Below are positions 14,097-22,850 of a stretch of DNA of 27,095 nucleotides, piece after piece (the stretch's first letter is position 1; each line of letters begins with the position of its first letter). Both the position numbers and the translations under genes were made by a program. The DNA lies in IMG/VR virus record IMGVR_UViG_3300021976_000243, positions 1-27,095 of that record. One strand, given 5' to 3'. The notes under the pieces were generated by a model. It was not told the DNA's origin. It saw only the letters and a list, made by a program, of their open reading frames with translations, and made no database searches. The stretch is from a virus.

Positions 14097-14786
14097 ATGA
14101 CTATGATTGGTGAATTTCAAAGAACTGCGCAAATCAATAGGATGCCTATAAATCCATTAGATAAGGCAACTATTGTATCAATTTATCCTGAAGCAATTAG
14201 AGAATTTAAAGCTACAATTTTTCCGGGATTATTTGAAATTCCAGCAGTTACTGATTCTGATGGATTTGAGTTATTAGTTATTGGTCCATCAAGTTGGTGG
14301 AAGGAAATGGAAGAAGGGCAACCTTATTTAGAAATTCCATGTTCTTCATTACAGGTTGCTGAATCATTTATTAAAGATTTTTCTAATGGCGCATTAGGAA
14401 ATGATAGTGGTTCAATGACACCGGGATTGTTTTTTGTTCCCGGTGAATTTGATGAATTTACTATTCATAGATATCCTGGTTTCGATTTATTACTTGATAG
14501 AGCTAGACAGAGACAGAAAAATTGGTTCATGGAATTAGTTCAAATTGCTGATATTCTATGGGCGCGAACGAATGGTAATCCATTAGCTATTTCAAAAACT
14601 GCACGTATGGCAGCGGAAAAATTAGGTCTACAGAAAACTTGGATGCAAGATTTCAAATCTGTAGAAATGTCTAATTGCCCTGCATGTGGTGCAATGGTTA
14701 ATCCATTGTATCCGGTGTGTAGTAATTGTAAGAATGTTATTAATAAAATTAAGGCTGCTGAACTCGGATTGATTTTCGCACAGTAA
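14097..14786 (+). CDS. zinc-ribbon phage structural protein, 229 aa
   Basis: The N-terminal ~120 residues form a beta-rich domain with FELLVIGPSSWWKEMEEG, then a helical middle (ILWARTNGNPLAISKTARMA) and a C-terminal zinc ribbon: CPAC at 194-197 and CSNC at 208-211. The protein lies between an M15 peptidase and an adaptor-like protein. I have seen this type of protein in structural clusters without a defined role; it may organise the head-tail joint or bind an inner protein. AAGG precedes ATG 14097. Confidence 0.7.
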   Translation: MTMIGEFQRTAQINRMPINPLDKATIVSIYPEAIREFKATIFPGLFEIPAVTDSDGFELLVIGPSSWWKEMEEGQPYLEIPCSSLQVAESFIKDFSNGALGNDSGSMTPGLFFVPGEFDEFTIHRYPGFDLLLDRARQRQKNWFMELVQIADILWARTNGNPLAISKTARMAAEKLGLQKTWMQDFKSVEMSNCPACGAMVNPLYPVCSNCKNVINKIKAAELGLIFAQ

Positions 14787-14799
14787 CTGAAATAAAACT

Positions 14800-15483
14800 A
14801 TGCCATTCATTGTAAGTGAAATAATGGACGGTAGTGCTGCATTATTGAATGATACAGCAAAAACTGTGTTCACATATGCAGCGCAATTACCATATTTCAA
14901 AATTGCATATGATGATTTGAGATTGGAACTTCAAGATAATAATATTCCAATTTCAAGTAAACGTTCAACTGTACTTAAACTTATTGCAGGTGCGCATATT
15001 ATCAGTTATGCAACTATTCCTGCATTACCAGTTGATTTTGTTGAAATCATTGCAGTATGGGCAAAAAATACAGGTACTGATGGTTTTCATTTTTTAGAAA
15101 GAAAATCATATTTAGCACCTGTAAGTGATGTACAAACTCAAATTTACGAATATTCCTACCGCGAACAGACAATTACCATTCCCAATACTAATCAAGCGAT
15201 GGATATTCAACTTGATTATATTGGCGATCCATTTGGTGCTGATTCACCAGAACAAACTACTAATAGTGTTACTGAAATTTCAATTGGTAGAGTATTCAAC
15301 GCGCTTAATTTTCTAAAGTATCGTAATGCAGCACTTTGTTCTGAATTTATTGGTGAAAATAAAGAACGTGCTGATAGTTTGAATATGAATGCATTACGAA
15401 CTTTAGAAATTCTGTTAAATATAAGCATCAAAGGTTCACAAAATATTTCAACGCGCCGCAAGAAATTTAGGGGGTCAATTTAA
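14800..15483 (+). CDS. head-tail adaptor-like protein, 227 aa
   Basis: The opening (IMDGSAALLNDTAKTVFTYA, then LPYFKIAYDDLRLELQDNNI) matches a recurrent style of phage connector proteins of this size: an amphipathic helix, then ELxxxLxDNNIPxSSK and a Leu/Pro-rich LPVDFVEIIAVW segment. The position after capsid and auxiliary proteins and before tail genes fits a head-completion or adaptor role. The C-terminus is basic (STRRKKFRGSI). The next gene starts in the final base of its stop codon. Family assignment is by pattern memory, so moderate. Confidence 0.65.
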   Translation: MPFIVSEIMDGSAALLNDTAKTVFTYAAQLPYFKIAYDDLRLELQDNNIPISSKRSTVLKLIAGAHIISYATIPALPVDFVEIIAVWAKNTGTDGFHFLERKSYLAPVSDVQTQIYEYSYREQTITIPNTNQAMDIQLDYIGDPFGADSPEQTTNSVTEISIGRVFNALNFLKYRNAALCSEFIGENKERADSLNMNALRTLEILLNISIKGSQNISTRRKKFRGSI

Positions 15484-15752
15484 TGCTTGAAAATGAACAA
15501 AAACAAGATAATTCAATTATAATGCAAAATTCAATTCAAGATAATTCAATTATGATGCAAAATTCAATTGAAGTTCCTATTTTGAAATATTTTGCATATG
15601 AGCATTTGCCTGCTAAATTACAATTGGTTAGTGCTCCATTTCATCAAATTGCAATATGGATTGTACAAAATCAATCTAATAGTGCTGAAAGAACTGCGGG
15701 ATTAAGAAAATTACTTGAAGCTAAAGATTGTATAGTTCGTAATGCGTTGTAA
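15483..15752 (+). CDS. Acb2/Tad1-hairpin-like small protein, possible anti-defence sponge, 89 aa
   Basis: The C-terminal ~57 residues (KYFAYEHLPAKLQLVSAPF, IAIWIVQNQSNSAERTAGLR, KLLEAKDCIVRNAL) have the look of the small helical-hairpin family grouped with Acb2/Tad1. Characterised members trap cyclic nucleotide signals of CBASS or Thoeris bacterial immunity. I judge this from recalled pattern only. The N-terminus is odd: a 33-bp tandem duplication (15504-15536, 15537-15569) gives two copies of an 11-residue DNSI(I/M)MQNSI(Q/E) motif. The gene overlaps the adaptor stop by one base and is followed by structured RNA 2. Other small phage proteins share the ERxxxLRKLLEAKD pattern without known role. 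Confidence 0.55.
   Translation: MLENEQKQDNSIIMQNSIQDNSIMMQNSIEVPILKYFAYEHLPAKLQLVSAPFHQIAIWIVQNQSNSAERTAGLRKLLEAKDCIVRNAL
15504..15569 (+). repeat. 33-bp tandem duplication inside the Acb2/Tad1-like gene
   Basis: Bases 15504-15536 and 15537-15569 are adjacent copies differing at one position (A15521 versus G15554). The unit is a multiple of three, so the frame is kept and an 11-residue segment is doubled. Confidence 0.85.
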
Positions 15753-15761
15753 GTAGTAATG

Positions 15762-15901
15762 AATTGGGCCGAGAAATATCGGGGTAACTTATTGGGAACT
15801 ACTGATTTACATATTGTGCCAAGTAAGGGCGAAATGTCATGACCGTTCGTGTTTCGTAACTCACAATAGTGATAAATTGGATAGATTGCAATAACCCAAT
15901 T
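15762..15901 (+). ncRNA. candidate structured RNA 2
   Basis: The 157-nt gap between 15753 and 15909 has no gene. AATTGGG (15762-15768) pairs with CCCAATT (15895-15901), closing a domain. Inside are CCGA/TCGG with loop GAAATA (15769-15782); an 8-bp stem CTTATTGG with CCAA-g-TAAG (15788-15795, 15819-15827, one bulged G); CGAAA/TTTCG (15830-15834, 15852-15856); and TCAC/GTGA with tetraloop AATA (15861-15872). ATTGTG (15814-15818 region) is complementary to CACAAT near 15862-15867, a possible pseudoknot. I recognise no known RNA class. It differs from RNA 1 in sequence but has similar size and setting. Confidence 0.5.
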
Positions 15902-15909
15902 ATATAACA

Positions 15910-17406
15910 ATGCGAAATCATACGCCGATTACAATTGAAGATTTTAATGGTCTTTGGAAACGTGGTGATGTTGAAACTACTCCACCGGACCACTTTAGTA
16001 ATTGTAATAACATTCAATTTACGCATTCAGGTTTTGAAACAAGAGATGGAATTTCATTATATTTAAATTTATTTATTAATATAAGACGTATTTATACCTT
16101 TGTTCAAGAAACTGGTGAATCACTATTAATTCTTGATAGTGCTGGAAATATTTACGATAGTACATATGGTTTAACTGTTATCCTACATGTAACTGGAATG
16201 ACAGATTTTGCATATGTATCTATTGCCGGACGCGCTTACTTATCACCACATAATAGTGTAGTTGGACTTGAAAATGAGTTCATTTATGTTTATAAAGGTG
16301 ATGGAACTCCTGCTAGAAAAGCTGGTGGTAGTAAACCTATAACCAGCGATGGTGCAATGATAGCATTAGAAACAGCAGTTGATGGTCATGTTGAAGAAGG
16401 TGTTCACATATTTGGTGTAATTTATGAAACTGATACTGGTTTCTTAAGTGCTGTAAGTGAACAATTATCAGAAATAACTGCGATTGGTGGTAAGGAAGTT
16501 GATTTTACATTACCTGAATCACCAAGTCCATATGTAACTAAAGTTCACGTAGTTGCAACTAAAGCAATTGACCCTGATTTATATAATCATGATAAAGAAG
16601 GTTATCAATTCTTTCGCATTCCGGGTGCAACTGTTGTTAATGGTGTAAATGTATTACAAAATGTTAGTTTTTTTGATGCTGAATTATTAGAAGATGTTAC
16701 GCATTTGCAGGATTTATTTAGTGAATTACCTGCATGTGTAAATCTTACTACATATCATGGTAGATTAGTATGTGTTAATTCATATACAGATATTAGTTTA
16801 TTACGTATATCATATCCCGGTGAACCTGAAGCGATAAGTGAAATTGATGGATTAGTTGTTATACCATTGGATGGAACTCCATTAACTAATGCTCAGGAAT
16901 TTCGTGATGTATTATATGTATTTAAACAAATTCGTACATTTGCATTAGTTGATAATCAGGATGTACCATCATCTTGGACAGTAATGGTATTAGACCAAGG
17001 TGTAGGATGTTGTGTACATGGAATTGCATTTGTTCTAAATAGTGGTGGAGTAAACGTTGATTATCTCATTATCACTGATTATTCTGGCGTTATGTTGTTT
17101 AACGGTACTTATTCGCGACCGGAATTAAGTTGGAAAATTAGAGATTATTGGTTCGCGTTGAAGCGCGGTTCATTTAATAATATTCAGATTATTAATGATT
17201 CATTGAGTCAAATAATCTATATTACATTACCACAACGACAAATGTTGATTGGTGATTATTCAAATGGATTAGACCCAAAAAGTATTAGATGGTGTCCTTG
17301 GACATTTGCAATTAATACAACAACAATTACATTAGTTGAAACCAATAAGTTAATTATTGGCGCAATCAAACCAATTACACAATTGCCCACAACTGGTGCA
17401 ATGTAA
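15910..17406 (+). CDS. tail tube/nozzle-like beta-propeller protein, 498 aa
   Basis: The sequence is a run of beta-strands with repeating blocks such as EDFNGLWKRGDVETTPPDHF, NNIQFTHSGFETRDGIS, LLILDSAGNIYDSTYG and LYVFKQIRTFAL. Short-tailed phages carry propeller-like nozzle or stabilisation proteins of this size after the adaptor. The GLWKRGDVE / CNNIQFTHSGFETRDG start is a pattern I recall from such tail proteins. The start at 15910 follows structured RNA 2 with no clear Shine-Dalgarno site. The last bases overlap the next start (GTAATG). A tail-hub role is inferred. Confidence 0.65.
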   Translation: MRNHTPITIEDFNGLWKRGDVETTPPDHFSNCNNIQFTHSGFETRDGISLYLNLFINIRRIYTFVQETGESLLILDSAGNIYDSTYGLTVILHVTGMTDFAYVSIAGRAYLSPHNSVVGLENEFIYVYKGDGTPARKAGGSKPITSDGAMIALETAVDGHVEEGVHIFGVIYETDTGFLSAVSEQLSEITAIGGKEVDFTLPESPSPYVTKVHVVATKAIDPDLYNHDKEGYQFFRIPGATVVNGVNVLQNVSFFDAELLEDVTHLQDLFSELPACVNLTTYHGRLVCVNSYTDISLLRISYPGEPEAISEIDGLVVIPLDGTPLTNAQEFRDVLYVFKQIRTFALVDNQDVPSSWTVMVLDQGVGCCVHGIAFVLNSGGVNVDYLIITDYSGVMLFNGTYSRPELSWKIRDYWFALKRGSFNNIQIINDSLSQIIYITLPQRQMLIGDYSNGLDPKSIRWCPWTFAINTTTITLVETNKLIIGAIKPITQLPTTGAM

Positions 17407-18971
17407 TGCCAAATCCAAATACTTGGTTTGATACGGCAATTGATGTAGGTGTATTACCTGCTGAAATTGTTGCTAATCCAGAAGCGCAATCTTTATATTA
17501 TAAAGTTACAGCACCGCGTAATAGCGTTGTATTAGGTGTTTATGCTAAAGGCATAAGTGAAATTGACCCACCGACATATTTTCCAGATGCGTCAGTTTTT
17601 ACATATGATATATTAACTGATACATGGATTCCATATCCAGTTGGGAATCAAGTAAGTGGTATAGATAGACCAATACAATTTCAGGTTACAGTTGGTGAAG
17701 TTTATTATCTTCAAATTAATACTAGTGCAAGTATTGGTACTGCAACATTAATATTAAAAGTAGATGTAGCTCCAAATAGACCATCGTTAAGTGGTGACAT
17801 ATTGATGACCGATATGTTACCAATTACACAATTTCCAGCTGTAATATTACAATCAAATAATGGACGCGCTAGAACTTTTCAACCATTTTTAACGACTGGT
17901 AATGCTGTTGTTCAAGGTGGTGGTAATACATTAGATTTTTATGGATTAGTTGCATTAGAAGATAGTTTTGCATCAACAGCAATTTATAATGCAGAATTAG
18001 TAAGAATTAAAACATTACCAATCGGCGGCGCAGAAATTGGAACTAATAAAACTAATACATTTTATGTTGGTTTTAGTGGTTCTGGACCATCAACATTAAA
18101 TGCATCATTTACCATAGTTAATTGTACTGGCCCTTTACCAGCACAAATTTTACAAGGTTTTACATACAATTTACCTACATATGGTTTGAAGGGTCTTAAT
18201 CCTTCAAAAAATGAATTAGTTGTATATACTATTGGTAATGCGGGTTTAGAAGGTGATGTTGAACAACCCGTTAAACGATTTGGGATGTTAGTTAATGAAT
18301 ATGTATCAGATTTAGCAAATGGATACATTGGATGTGGTTTCCTCAATGGACTGATTGTTTTAGATGATGAATCAGTTATTGTAGGTTATTATAAAGTTGG
18401 CGATGTTGATAGTGGTTTTGTAGTTAGATTTGACGCGAATGGTAATTTATTAAATGTATATTTTCTTGGTGTAAATGGCGCGCATGTAAATGATAGAATT
18501 GCACGTGGATTAGATGATACATCATTTTGGGTTAGAACTGATAATGGTGATGGTACATTAAGAATTCGTAATATCAGAATTGTAGATGGTGGGTTGAATT
18601 ATGATTATGCAACTACCCATTTTACAATTGGTCGCGCTGGTCAAGTAGCACCATTACCAGATGGTGCAGTTAATAGTACTGATGAAGCTTTAAGTTATCC
18701 CCAAAGATTTGGACCACCACCATTTGGTTCATTTGTTATATTAAGATATCCAGTTCCAGGTTATATTCCAGTACAACCGGGATTACCTACAACACCGGGA
18801 GTACTTCCACCGGGACCTGTGGGTGGTATTTATTATTTAGATATTAATAAAAAACGAACTGATTCTCAATTCATTTTGACAGCAAATGTTCCACAAGTTT
18901 ATGTTGCAGAAGAAAATGCAATCCCTAATCCATTTGTAGAATTATTCACTGTGAGTGATGGTAATGGATGA
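17406..18971 (+). CDS. large beta-rich tail protein, 521 aa
   Basis: This Ser/Thr/Gly/Asn-rich beta protein directly follows the nozzle-like gene (1-base overlap). The N-terminal ~120 residues resemble a carbohydrate- or fibre-binding sandwich (NPEAQSLYYKVTAPRNSVVL, VYYLQINTSASIGTATLILK). Residues 170-420 carry propeller-like blocks (FLNGLIVLDDESVIVGYYKV, GFVVRFDANGNLLNVYFLG). A Pro-rich linker near the end (VPGYIPVQPGLPTTPGVLPP) precedes a short strand region. It is probably a tail fibre or hub appendage. No enzymatic motif is visible. Confidence 0.6.
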   Translation: MPNPNTWFDTAIDVGVLPAEIVANPEAQSLYYKVTAPRNSVVLGVYAKGISEIDPPTYFPDASVFTYDILTDTWIPYPVGNQVSGIDRPIQFQVTVGEVYYLQINTSASIGTATLILKVDVAPNRPSLSGDILMTDMLPITQFPAVILQSNNGRARTFQPFLTTGNAVVQGGGNTLDFYGLVALEDSFASTAIYNAELVRIKTLPIGGAEIGTNKTNTFYVGFSGSGPSTLNASFTIVNCTGPLPAQILQGFTYNLPTYGLKGLNPSKNELVVYTIGNAGLEGDVEQPVKRFGMLVNEYVSDLANGYIGCGFLNGLIVLDDESVIVGYYKVGDVDSGFVVRFDANGNLLNVYFLGVNGAHVNDRIARGLDDTSFWVRTDNGDGTLRIRNIRIVDGGLNYDYATTHFTIGRAGQVAPLPDGAVNSTDEALSYPQRFGPPPFGSFVILRYPVPGYIPVQPGLPTTPGVLPPGPVGGIYYLDINKKRTDSQFILTANVPQVYVAEENAIPNPFVELFTVSDGNG

Positions 18972-19239
18972 AAGTATTATTCATTTTGGTGGTATTCGTT
19001 TGCGCATCAATGGTATTGGCAATCTTCGTGCGACATTTTATTCTCTTGATAGAATTCGTAATCATGTTCTTGTACCAATACCAATGGAAATAATAACTGA
19101 TAGGGAACCTACAAGATTAGCTAATTTCACTACGCAACGCGCTGTATTGAGATTAGAAACAAATGCGATTTCTGAATATATGAATGTAAACAGAGTGATT
19201 GTTTACACTAAGTTAATGTATACTCAATTTCCTGGTTAA
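18964..19239 (+). CDS. small tail protein, 91 aa
   Basis: The start is uncertain: GTG 18955, ATG 18958 and ATG 18964 are all in frame and all overlap the previous gene. I give 18964 as the shortest. The product (MDESIIHFGGIRLRINGIGN, then REPTRLANFTTQRAVLRLET) is a beta-rich domain of a kind often seen between tail fibre genes. Translational coupling is likely because the previous stop lies 3 bases downstream of this start. Its role is unknown. Confidence 0.65.
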   Translation: MDESIIHFGGIRLRINGIGNLRATFYSLDRIRNHVLVPIPMEIITDREPTRLANFTTQRAVLRLETNAISEYMNVNRVIVYTKLMYTQFPG

Positions 19240-19241
19240 TT

Positions 19242-19376
19242 ATGCAACATAGACCAGTTGACTCATTACTTGCAGTATTAAATTCAACAGGATTACAAAT
19301 CTCGAATAATGCATTATATCAAGTATTAGTTGGTATAATTAGAGCGGTTCAAGATTTGCAGAAAAATTCAAATTAA
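19242..19376 (+). CDS. small tail-cluster protein, 44 aa
   Basis: ATG 19242 lies 2 nt after the previous stop and the frame closes at 19376, 13 nt before the next gene. The product (MQHRPVDSLLAVLNSTGLQI ... YQVLVGIIRAVQDLQKNSN) is a single amphipathic helix pair. Codon use matches the flanking tail genes and no other gene occupies the gap. I recall small helical proteins of this type in the same position in related clusters. Confidence 0.65.
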   Translation: MQHRPVDSLLAVLNSTGLQISNNALYQVLVGIIRAVQDLQKNSN

Positions 19377-19389
19377 GGACTAGAAAAGA

Positions 19390-20184
19390 ATGCCACAATT
19401 AGCACTGGGTATTGGTAAGCCTGAATATTCATTATTTCAGGAAACTACTTTAAATGGAATTTCATTTGCTGTACCACCTGGTGCAAATTTAATTGGATGG
19501 CAAGTAACTTTATCTTCACCACCAGCAGTAACATTAAGCGTTGCATTATATGGTAGTATAGATAATATTAGTTGGTTTTTGATTGATTCATCAACTAGTG
19601 TTACAGGTGATTTTAGAACTGTACTTACAGCTGCATTATACGTTAAAGTATCAGTTCTAAACGCATCAGGTGGTGGATTGCGTACTGTAAGTATTGTTGC
19701 ACAGAAAAATCCAGTATTTAATGTAATGGGTATTAATGCTGCAACTGGTAATGTTATTCAACCCGCTGGTGGTCAAATATTAATGCGCGATGGTACATTA
19801 AGTTTACCATCATTGTCATTTATAAGTGATGCAGCAATTGGAATTTATAAATATGCTGCTAATTTAATTGGTATTAAAGGTTGGACAGTTTTCAATAGTA
19901 ATATTACAATGTCTGCCGGCACACCTGTTATTAATATGGGTAGTGGTGGTCAAATTGTTGGTTTAACTGGTTCAATTGCAGTTAGAAGTATTGATACTAC
20001 TAAGGGATTTGCTTTAAATACCAGTACCGATGGTGTAATGAAAGTCCGTAATAAAGATGATAGTCTACCTGCACAAGTTGATGCATTAGGATATAAAGCT
20101 GGTGGTGTTGCAGGTGTATCATTTGGTCCCGCAGCACCAGCTAGTATTACTGTTGTTAATGGTATTGTAACAGCTATATCATAA
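19390..20184 (+). CDS. tail fibre or spike-like protein, 264 aa
   Basis: The start follows AAAAG/AAGGA sequence near 19374-19388. The N-terminal ~110 residues are a beta-sandwich-like domain (VPPGANLIGWQVTLSSPPAV, VTLSVALYGSIDNISWFLID). The rest is repetitive beta, with Gly/Ser/Asn turns and short strands (GGQILMRDGTLSLPSLSFIS, GIYKYAANLIGIKGWTVFN) typical of trimeric fibre shafts, ending in a GVAGVSFGPAAPASITVVNG tail as in many fibre C-termini. Host-receptor contact is plausible. The last base overlaps the next start. Confidence 0.65.
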   Translation: MPQLALGIGKPEYSLFQETTLNGISFAVPPGANLIGWQVTLSSPPAVTLSVALYGSIDNISWFLIDSSTSVTGDFRTVLTAALYVKVSVLNASGGGLRTVSIVAQKNPVFNVMGINAATGNVIQPAGGQILMRDGTLSLPSLSFISDAAIGIYKYAANLIGIKGWTVFNSNITMSAGTPVINMGSGGQIVGLTGSIAVRSIDTTKGFALNTSTDGVMKVRNKDDSLPAQVDALGYKAGGVAGVSFGPAAPASITVVNGIVTAIS

Positions 20185-20564
20185 TGATACGCGAAATTCA
20201 AGTTGGTGACTTGGATAGATTGAAATTTATCCATGAAAAATATTACAAGGACCAATTTGAATTTCCAGATTTTTTAAATCATTATTTATGTGCCTTTACC
20301 ATAGTTGATGATAATGATGATAGTATTATACTTACTGGAGGCGTACGCACAATTATTGAATGCGTGGCACTTACGGATAAATCGAAATCAGTAAAAATAA
20401 GACGTGCTGCGCTTTATGAATTGTTAACTGCGTCACAGTATGTAAGTGGTAAAGCCGGATATAACCAATTACATGCGTTCATTCAGGAAGATATTTGGAT
20501 GAACCAGTTATTTAAAGCTGGTTTTAGTCCTACAGCTGGTAAACCAGTAGTCATTGGATTATAA
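20184..20564 (+). CDS. GNAT-like acetyltransferase-fold protein, 126 aa
   Basis: The start is MIREIQVGDLDRLKFIHEKY, the usual first strand-helix of GNAT N-acetyltransferases, and the end IWMNQLFKAGFSPTAGKPVV fits the C-terminal strand-helix where such enzymes read ...LFKKAGF. The acetyl-CoA loop (Q/RxxGxG/A) is not clearly present: the middle has SVKIRRAALYELLTASQYV instead, so it may have lost or altered catalysis. Its position among tail genes suggests a virion-linked or host-modifying function. Fold likely, activity uncertain. Confidence 0.6.
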   Translation: MIREIQVGDLDRLKFIHEKYYKDQFEFPDFLNHYLCAFTIVDDNDDSIILTGGVRTIIECVALTDKSKSVKIRRAALYELLTASQYVSGKAGYNQLHAFIQEDIWMNQLFKAGFSPTAGKPVVIGL

Positions 20565-20566
20565 TT

Positions 20567-21553
20567 ATGGCAAAAGGCGATAGAGATAAAGTTCAGAAAG
20601 AACTTGACGCGAATAAGAAATCAGCTGCGACTGGTAATGAAAAACAAGCTGGATTAACTGCAAATCAACAACAGGTATTTTGGGATAATTATTTAAATTC
20701 CACCAAGGATGGTGGTCAATATAACGATTTTATTAATAAAGCAAGTAGTTTAGGTGGTGATACTAGGTCTGGTTATGAAAATTTCGCAAGTGGTGGAAAT
20801 AATTATTCTTGGGACCCGAAATTTAGACAAAGTTTAGATAGTTCCTTAGCTGGTTATCAAAACTTTGCTGATACTGGTGGATTTAGTGAACAAGATAAAA
20901 GTGATTTACGCGCTCGTGCAATTGCTCCAACTAGAGCAGTATATGCAAATGCGCAATCAAATGTAGATAGACAGCGTTCATTACAGGGTGGTTATAGTCC
21001 TAATTATACAGCAGCCACTGCAAAGATGAGTCGTGATTTATCAAGTGGATTATCTGATGCTAGTACGAATGCTAATGCACAATTAGCACAGATGATTCAA
21101 TCTGGTAAATTAGCTGGTTTAGGTGGTTTACAATCAGGTTCTACTGCGGGACAAGGATTATCAAATAACATCAATCAACTCAATTCACAGCAAATGTTAG
21201 CTGGATTGAGTGGTATGAGTGATATTGATAAAATGCGTATTGCAGCACAATTACAAGGATTTAACACCCAACAGAATGCTAATCAATTGTATGGAAATCA
21301 AGCATTAGCATCTACTGGACAAGCAATTGGGCAGCAAAATTCTACTAATCAATTAGGTTTACAACAAGTTGGTCAGCAAATTCAACAATCACAAATGCCT
21401 TCAAATTTTCAACAGGCATTAGGTAATATTGGTGGTGTTGTTAATATAGCAGGTCAAACTGCTAGTGCAATTAGTGGTTTAGGTGGATTAACATCAGGTA
21501 TTACCCAAACTGCACAGGGTTTACCAGGATACAATAATTCTGGACGATACTAA
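20567..21553 (+). CDS. Gln/Asn/Gly-rich internal-virion-like protein, 328 aa
   Basis: The frame starts 2 nt after the GNAT-like gene. A charged N-terminal helix (MAKGDRDKVQKELDANKKSA) is followed by helical, Gln/Asn/Ala-rich sequence: RAIAPTRAVYANAQSNVDRQ, then QSGSTAGQGLSNNINQLNSQ, and Gly/Ile patches near the end (ALGNIGGVVNIAGQTASAIS). Such proteins in this position, between tail genes and a giant gene, are typical of podovirus internal core or ejection proteins that enter the host with DNA. No enzyme motif is seen. Confidence 0.65.
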   Translation: MAKGDRDKVQKELDANKKSAATGNEKQAGLTANQQQVFWDNYLNSTKDGGQYNDFINKASSLGGDTRSGYENFASGGNNYSWDPKFRQSLDSSLAGYQNFADTGGFSEQDKSDLRARAIAPTRAVYANAQSNVDRQRSLQGGYSPNYTAATAKMSRDLSSGLSDASTNANAQLAQMIQSGKLAGLGGLQSGSTAGQGLSNNINQLNSQQMLAGLSGMSDIDKMRIAAQLQGFNTQQNANQLYGNQALASTGQAIGQQNSTNQLGLQQVGQQIQQSQMPSNFQQALGNIGGVVNIAGQTASAISGLGGLTSGITQTAQGLPGYNNSGRY

Positions 21554-21554
21554 A

Positions 21555-22850
21555 ATGAATGTTGATGCATTACGTTTAATGAACATTCTCCAGAATATTG
21601 GTGGTTCTAATCAACCATCACCAACACAACCTAATCAGGGTGTAATTCAACAACCACAGCAAGAACAATTAAATGCTGCACCACAAATACCTAATAGTCC
21701 TGTAATGGAACCGGGTATGGGTGGTGATAATGATTTAATGAGTAAATTGCAAGCAATGTTTACTCCAAATCATAATGCATTAGATAATTATTCAAATCAA
21801 TTATCACAAATGCCTCAGCGCGAAAATTATCAACCATCAAAAACTAGACAAATATTAGCTGCAATTGGTAGTATGGGTGCTGGTGGTCCTGCTACATATC
21901 AAGATGGTGCTGCATTAGGTTTTAAAGCAAATATTCCACAAGGATTGCAAATTGGTGAAGCAATCAGGAATATGCCTTATGATAGAGCAGTTGGTGATTG
22001 GGACTTAAAGAATAAACCATTAGGTGATTTAGCTAATATTGAAGGTCGCGATAATGTAAATCGTGGCAATATGGCTAATGATATAATGAATCGTAATAAT
22101 CAATCAAGAAATACTGACAGAATGATTGATCGGGATATTGCAACAAATAAAATTAATGAAGGAAAACTGGCTGCTACACAACATCGTAATATGGTGTATG
22201 AATATAAAGCCAGAAATCCAAATCATCAATTAAAAGTTGATGAAGATGGTTATATTATTGGTGTTGAACCAGTTACTCTTAAATCACATCGCGTTTTAGA
22301 TGATAATGGTCAGCCAGTTAAATCATCAGTTTTAAGTCAATATGATAAAACTGAACTTGATTTTCAAAATCAATTAGCATTAATTGATGCACGTGGTAAT
22401 AAACAAATAGATGTAAATGCTGCATCTAGTGATAATCAATTGAATCGTGAAAAAGAATTAATTCCATTACGTGGTGATACTGCTGTCACAACTGATAATG
22501 CTAAAACTGATAATAGAATCAAAGTTAAGAAAACATTAGGTGCTGGAACTGCACGTTCTGGTAGTGGTGCTAATGCATCGGGATTAACACCTGCACAAAG
22601 ACAAATTGAACAATATATGCGCTCGCAAGAAGCTGCAAATAATCCTGCATGGGCACCATATATTATTCCACAACAGGGTAAGAATTTCAAAATTGGTATG
22701 CCACCAAAAGGTAATTTAAAAACCTTGAATCAGGTTCGTAAATATATTTATGGTGATACTGCATTAAATCAGCAACCTGAAATTGGTGATAAGAAAACAT
22801 TTCCAAATGGCGCAATTGGTACTTGGGATGGTACTGGGTGGGCTAAATAA
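21555..22850 (+). CDS. Asn/Gln/Gly-rich internal-virion-like protein, 431 aa
   Basis: It starts 1 nt after the previous stop. A Pro/Gln-rich N-terminus (NPQPSPTQPNQ-like segments), then a helical stretch (MSKLQAMFTPNHNALDNYSN), Ala/Gly-rich turns (ILAAIGSMGAGGPATYQDGA) and a long, polar helical middle (NEGKLAATQHRNMVYEYKAR) precede a C-terminal beta-hairpin GDKKTFPNGAIGTWDGTGWA. The latter resembles short domains at the ends of phage virion proteins. Likely a second ejection protein, partner of the neighbours. Its final stop overlaps the giant gene's start (TAATG). Confidence 0.65.
   Translation: MNVDALRLMNILQNIGGSNQPSPTQPNQGVIQQPQQEQLNAAPQIPNSPVMEPGMGGDNDLMSKLQAMFTPNHNALDNYSNQLSQMPQRENYQPSKTRQILAAIGSMGAGGPATYQDGAALGFKANIPQGLQIGEAIRNMPYDRAVGDWDLKNKPLGDLANIEGRDNVNRGNMANDIMNRNNQSRNTDRMIDRDIATNKINEGKLAATQHRNMVYEYKARNPNHQLKVDEDGYIIGVEPVTLKSHRVLDDNGQPVKSSVLSQYDKTELDFQNQLALIDARGNKQIDVNAASSDNQLNREKELIPLRGDTAVTTDNAKTDNRIKVKKTLGAGTARSGSGANASGLTPAQRQIEQYMRSQEAANNPAWAPYIIPQQGKNFKIGMPPKGNLKTLNQVRKYIYGDTALNQQPEIGDKKTFPNGAIGTWDGTGWAK

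Noticed and set aside
15753-15909. Hammerhead ribozyme in RNA candidate 2 (GAAA then UGUC near 15831-15838)
   Set aside because: The required CUGANGA core is missing; ACUGAUUUAC at 15801-15810 does not satisfy it.
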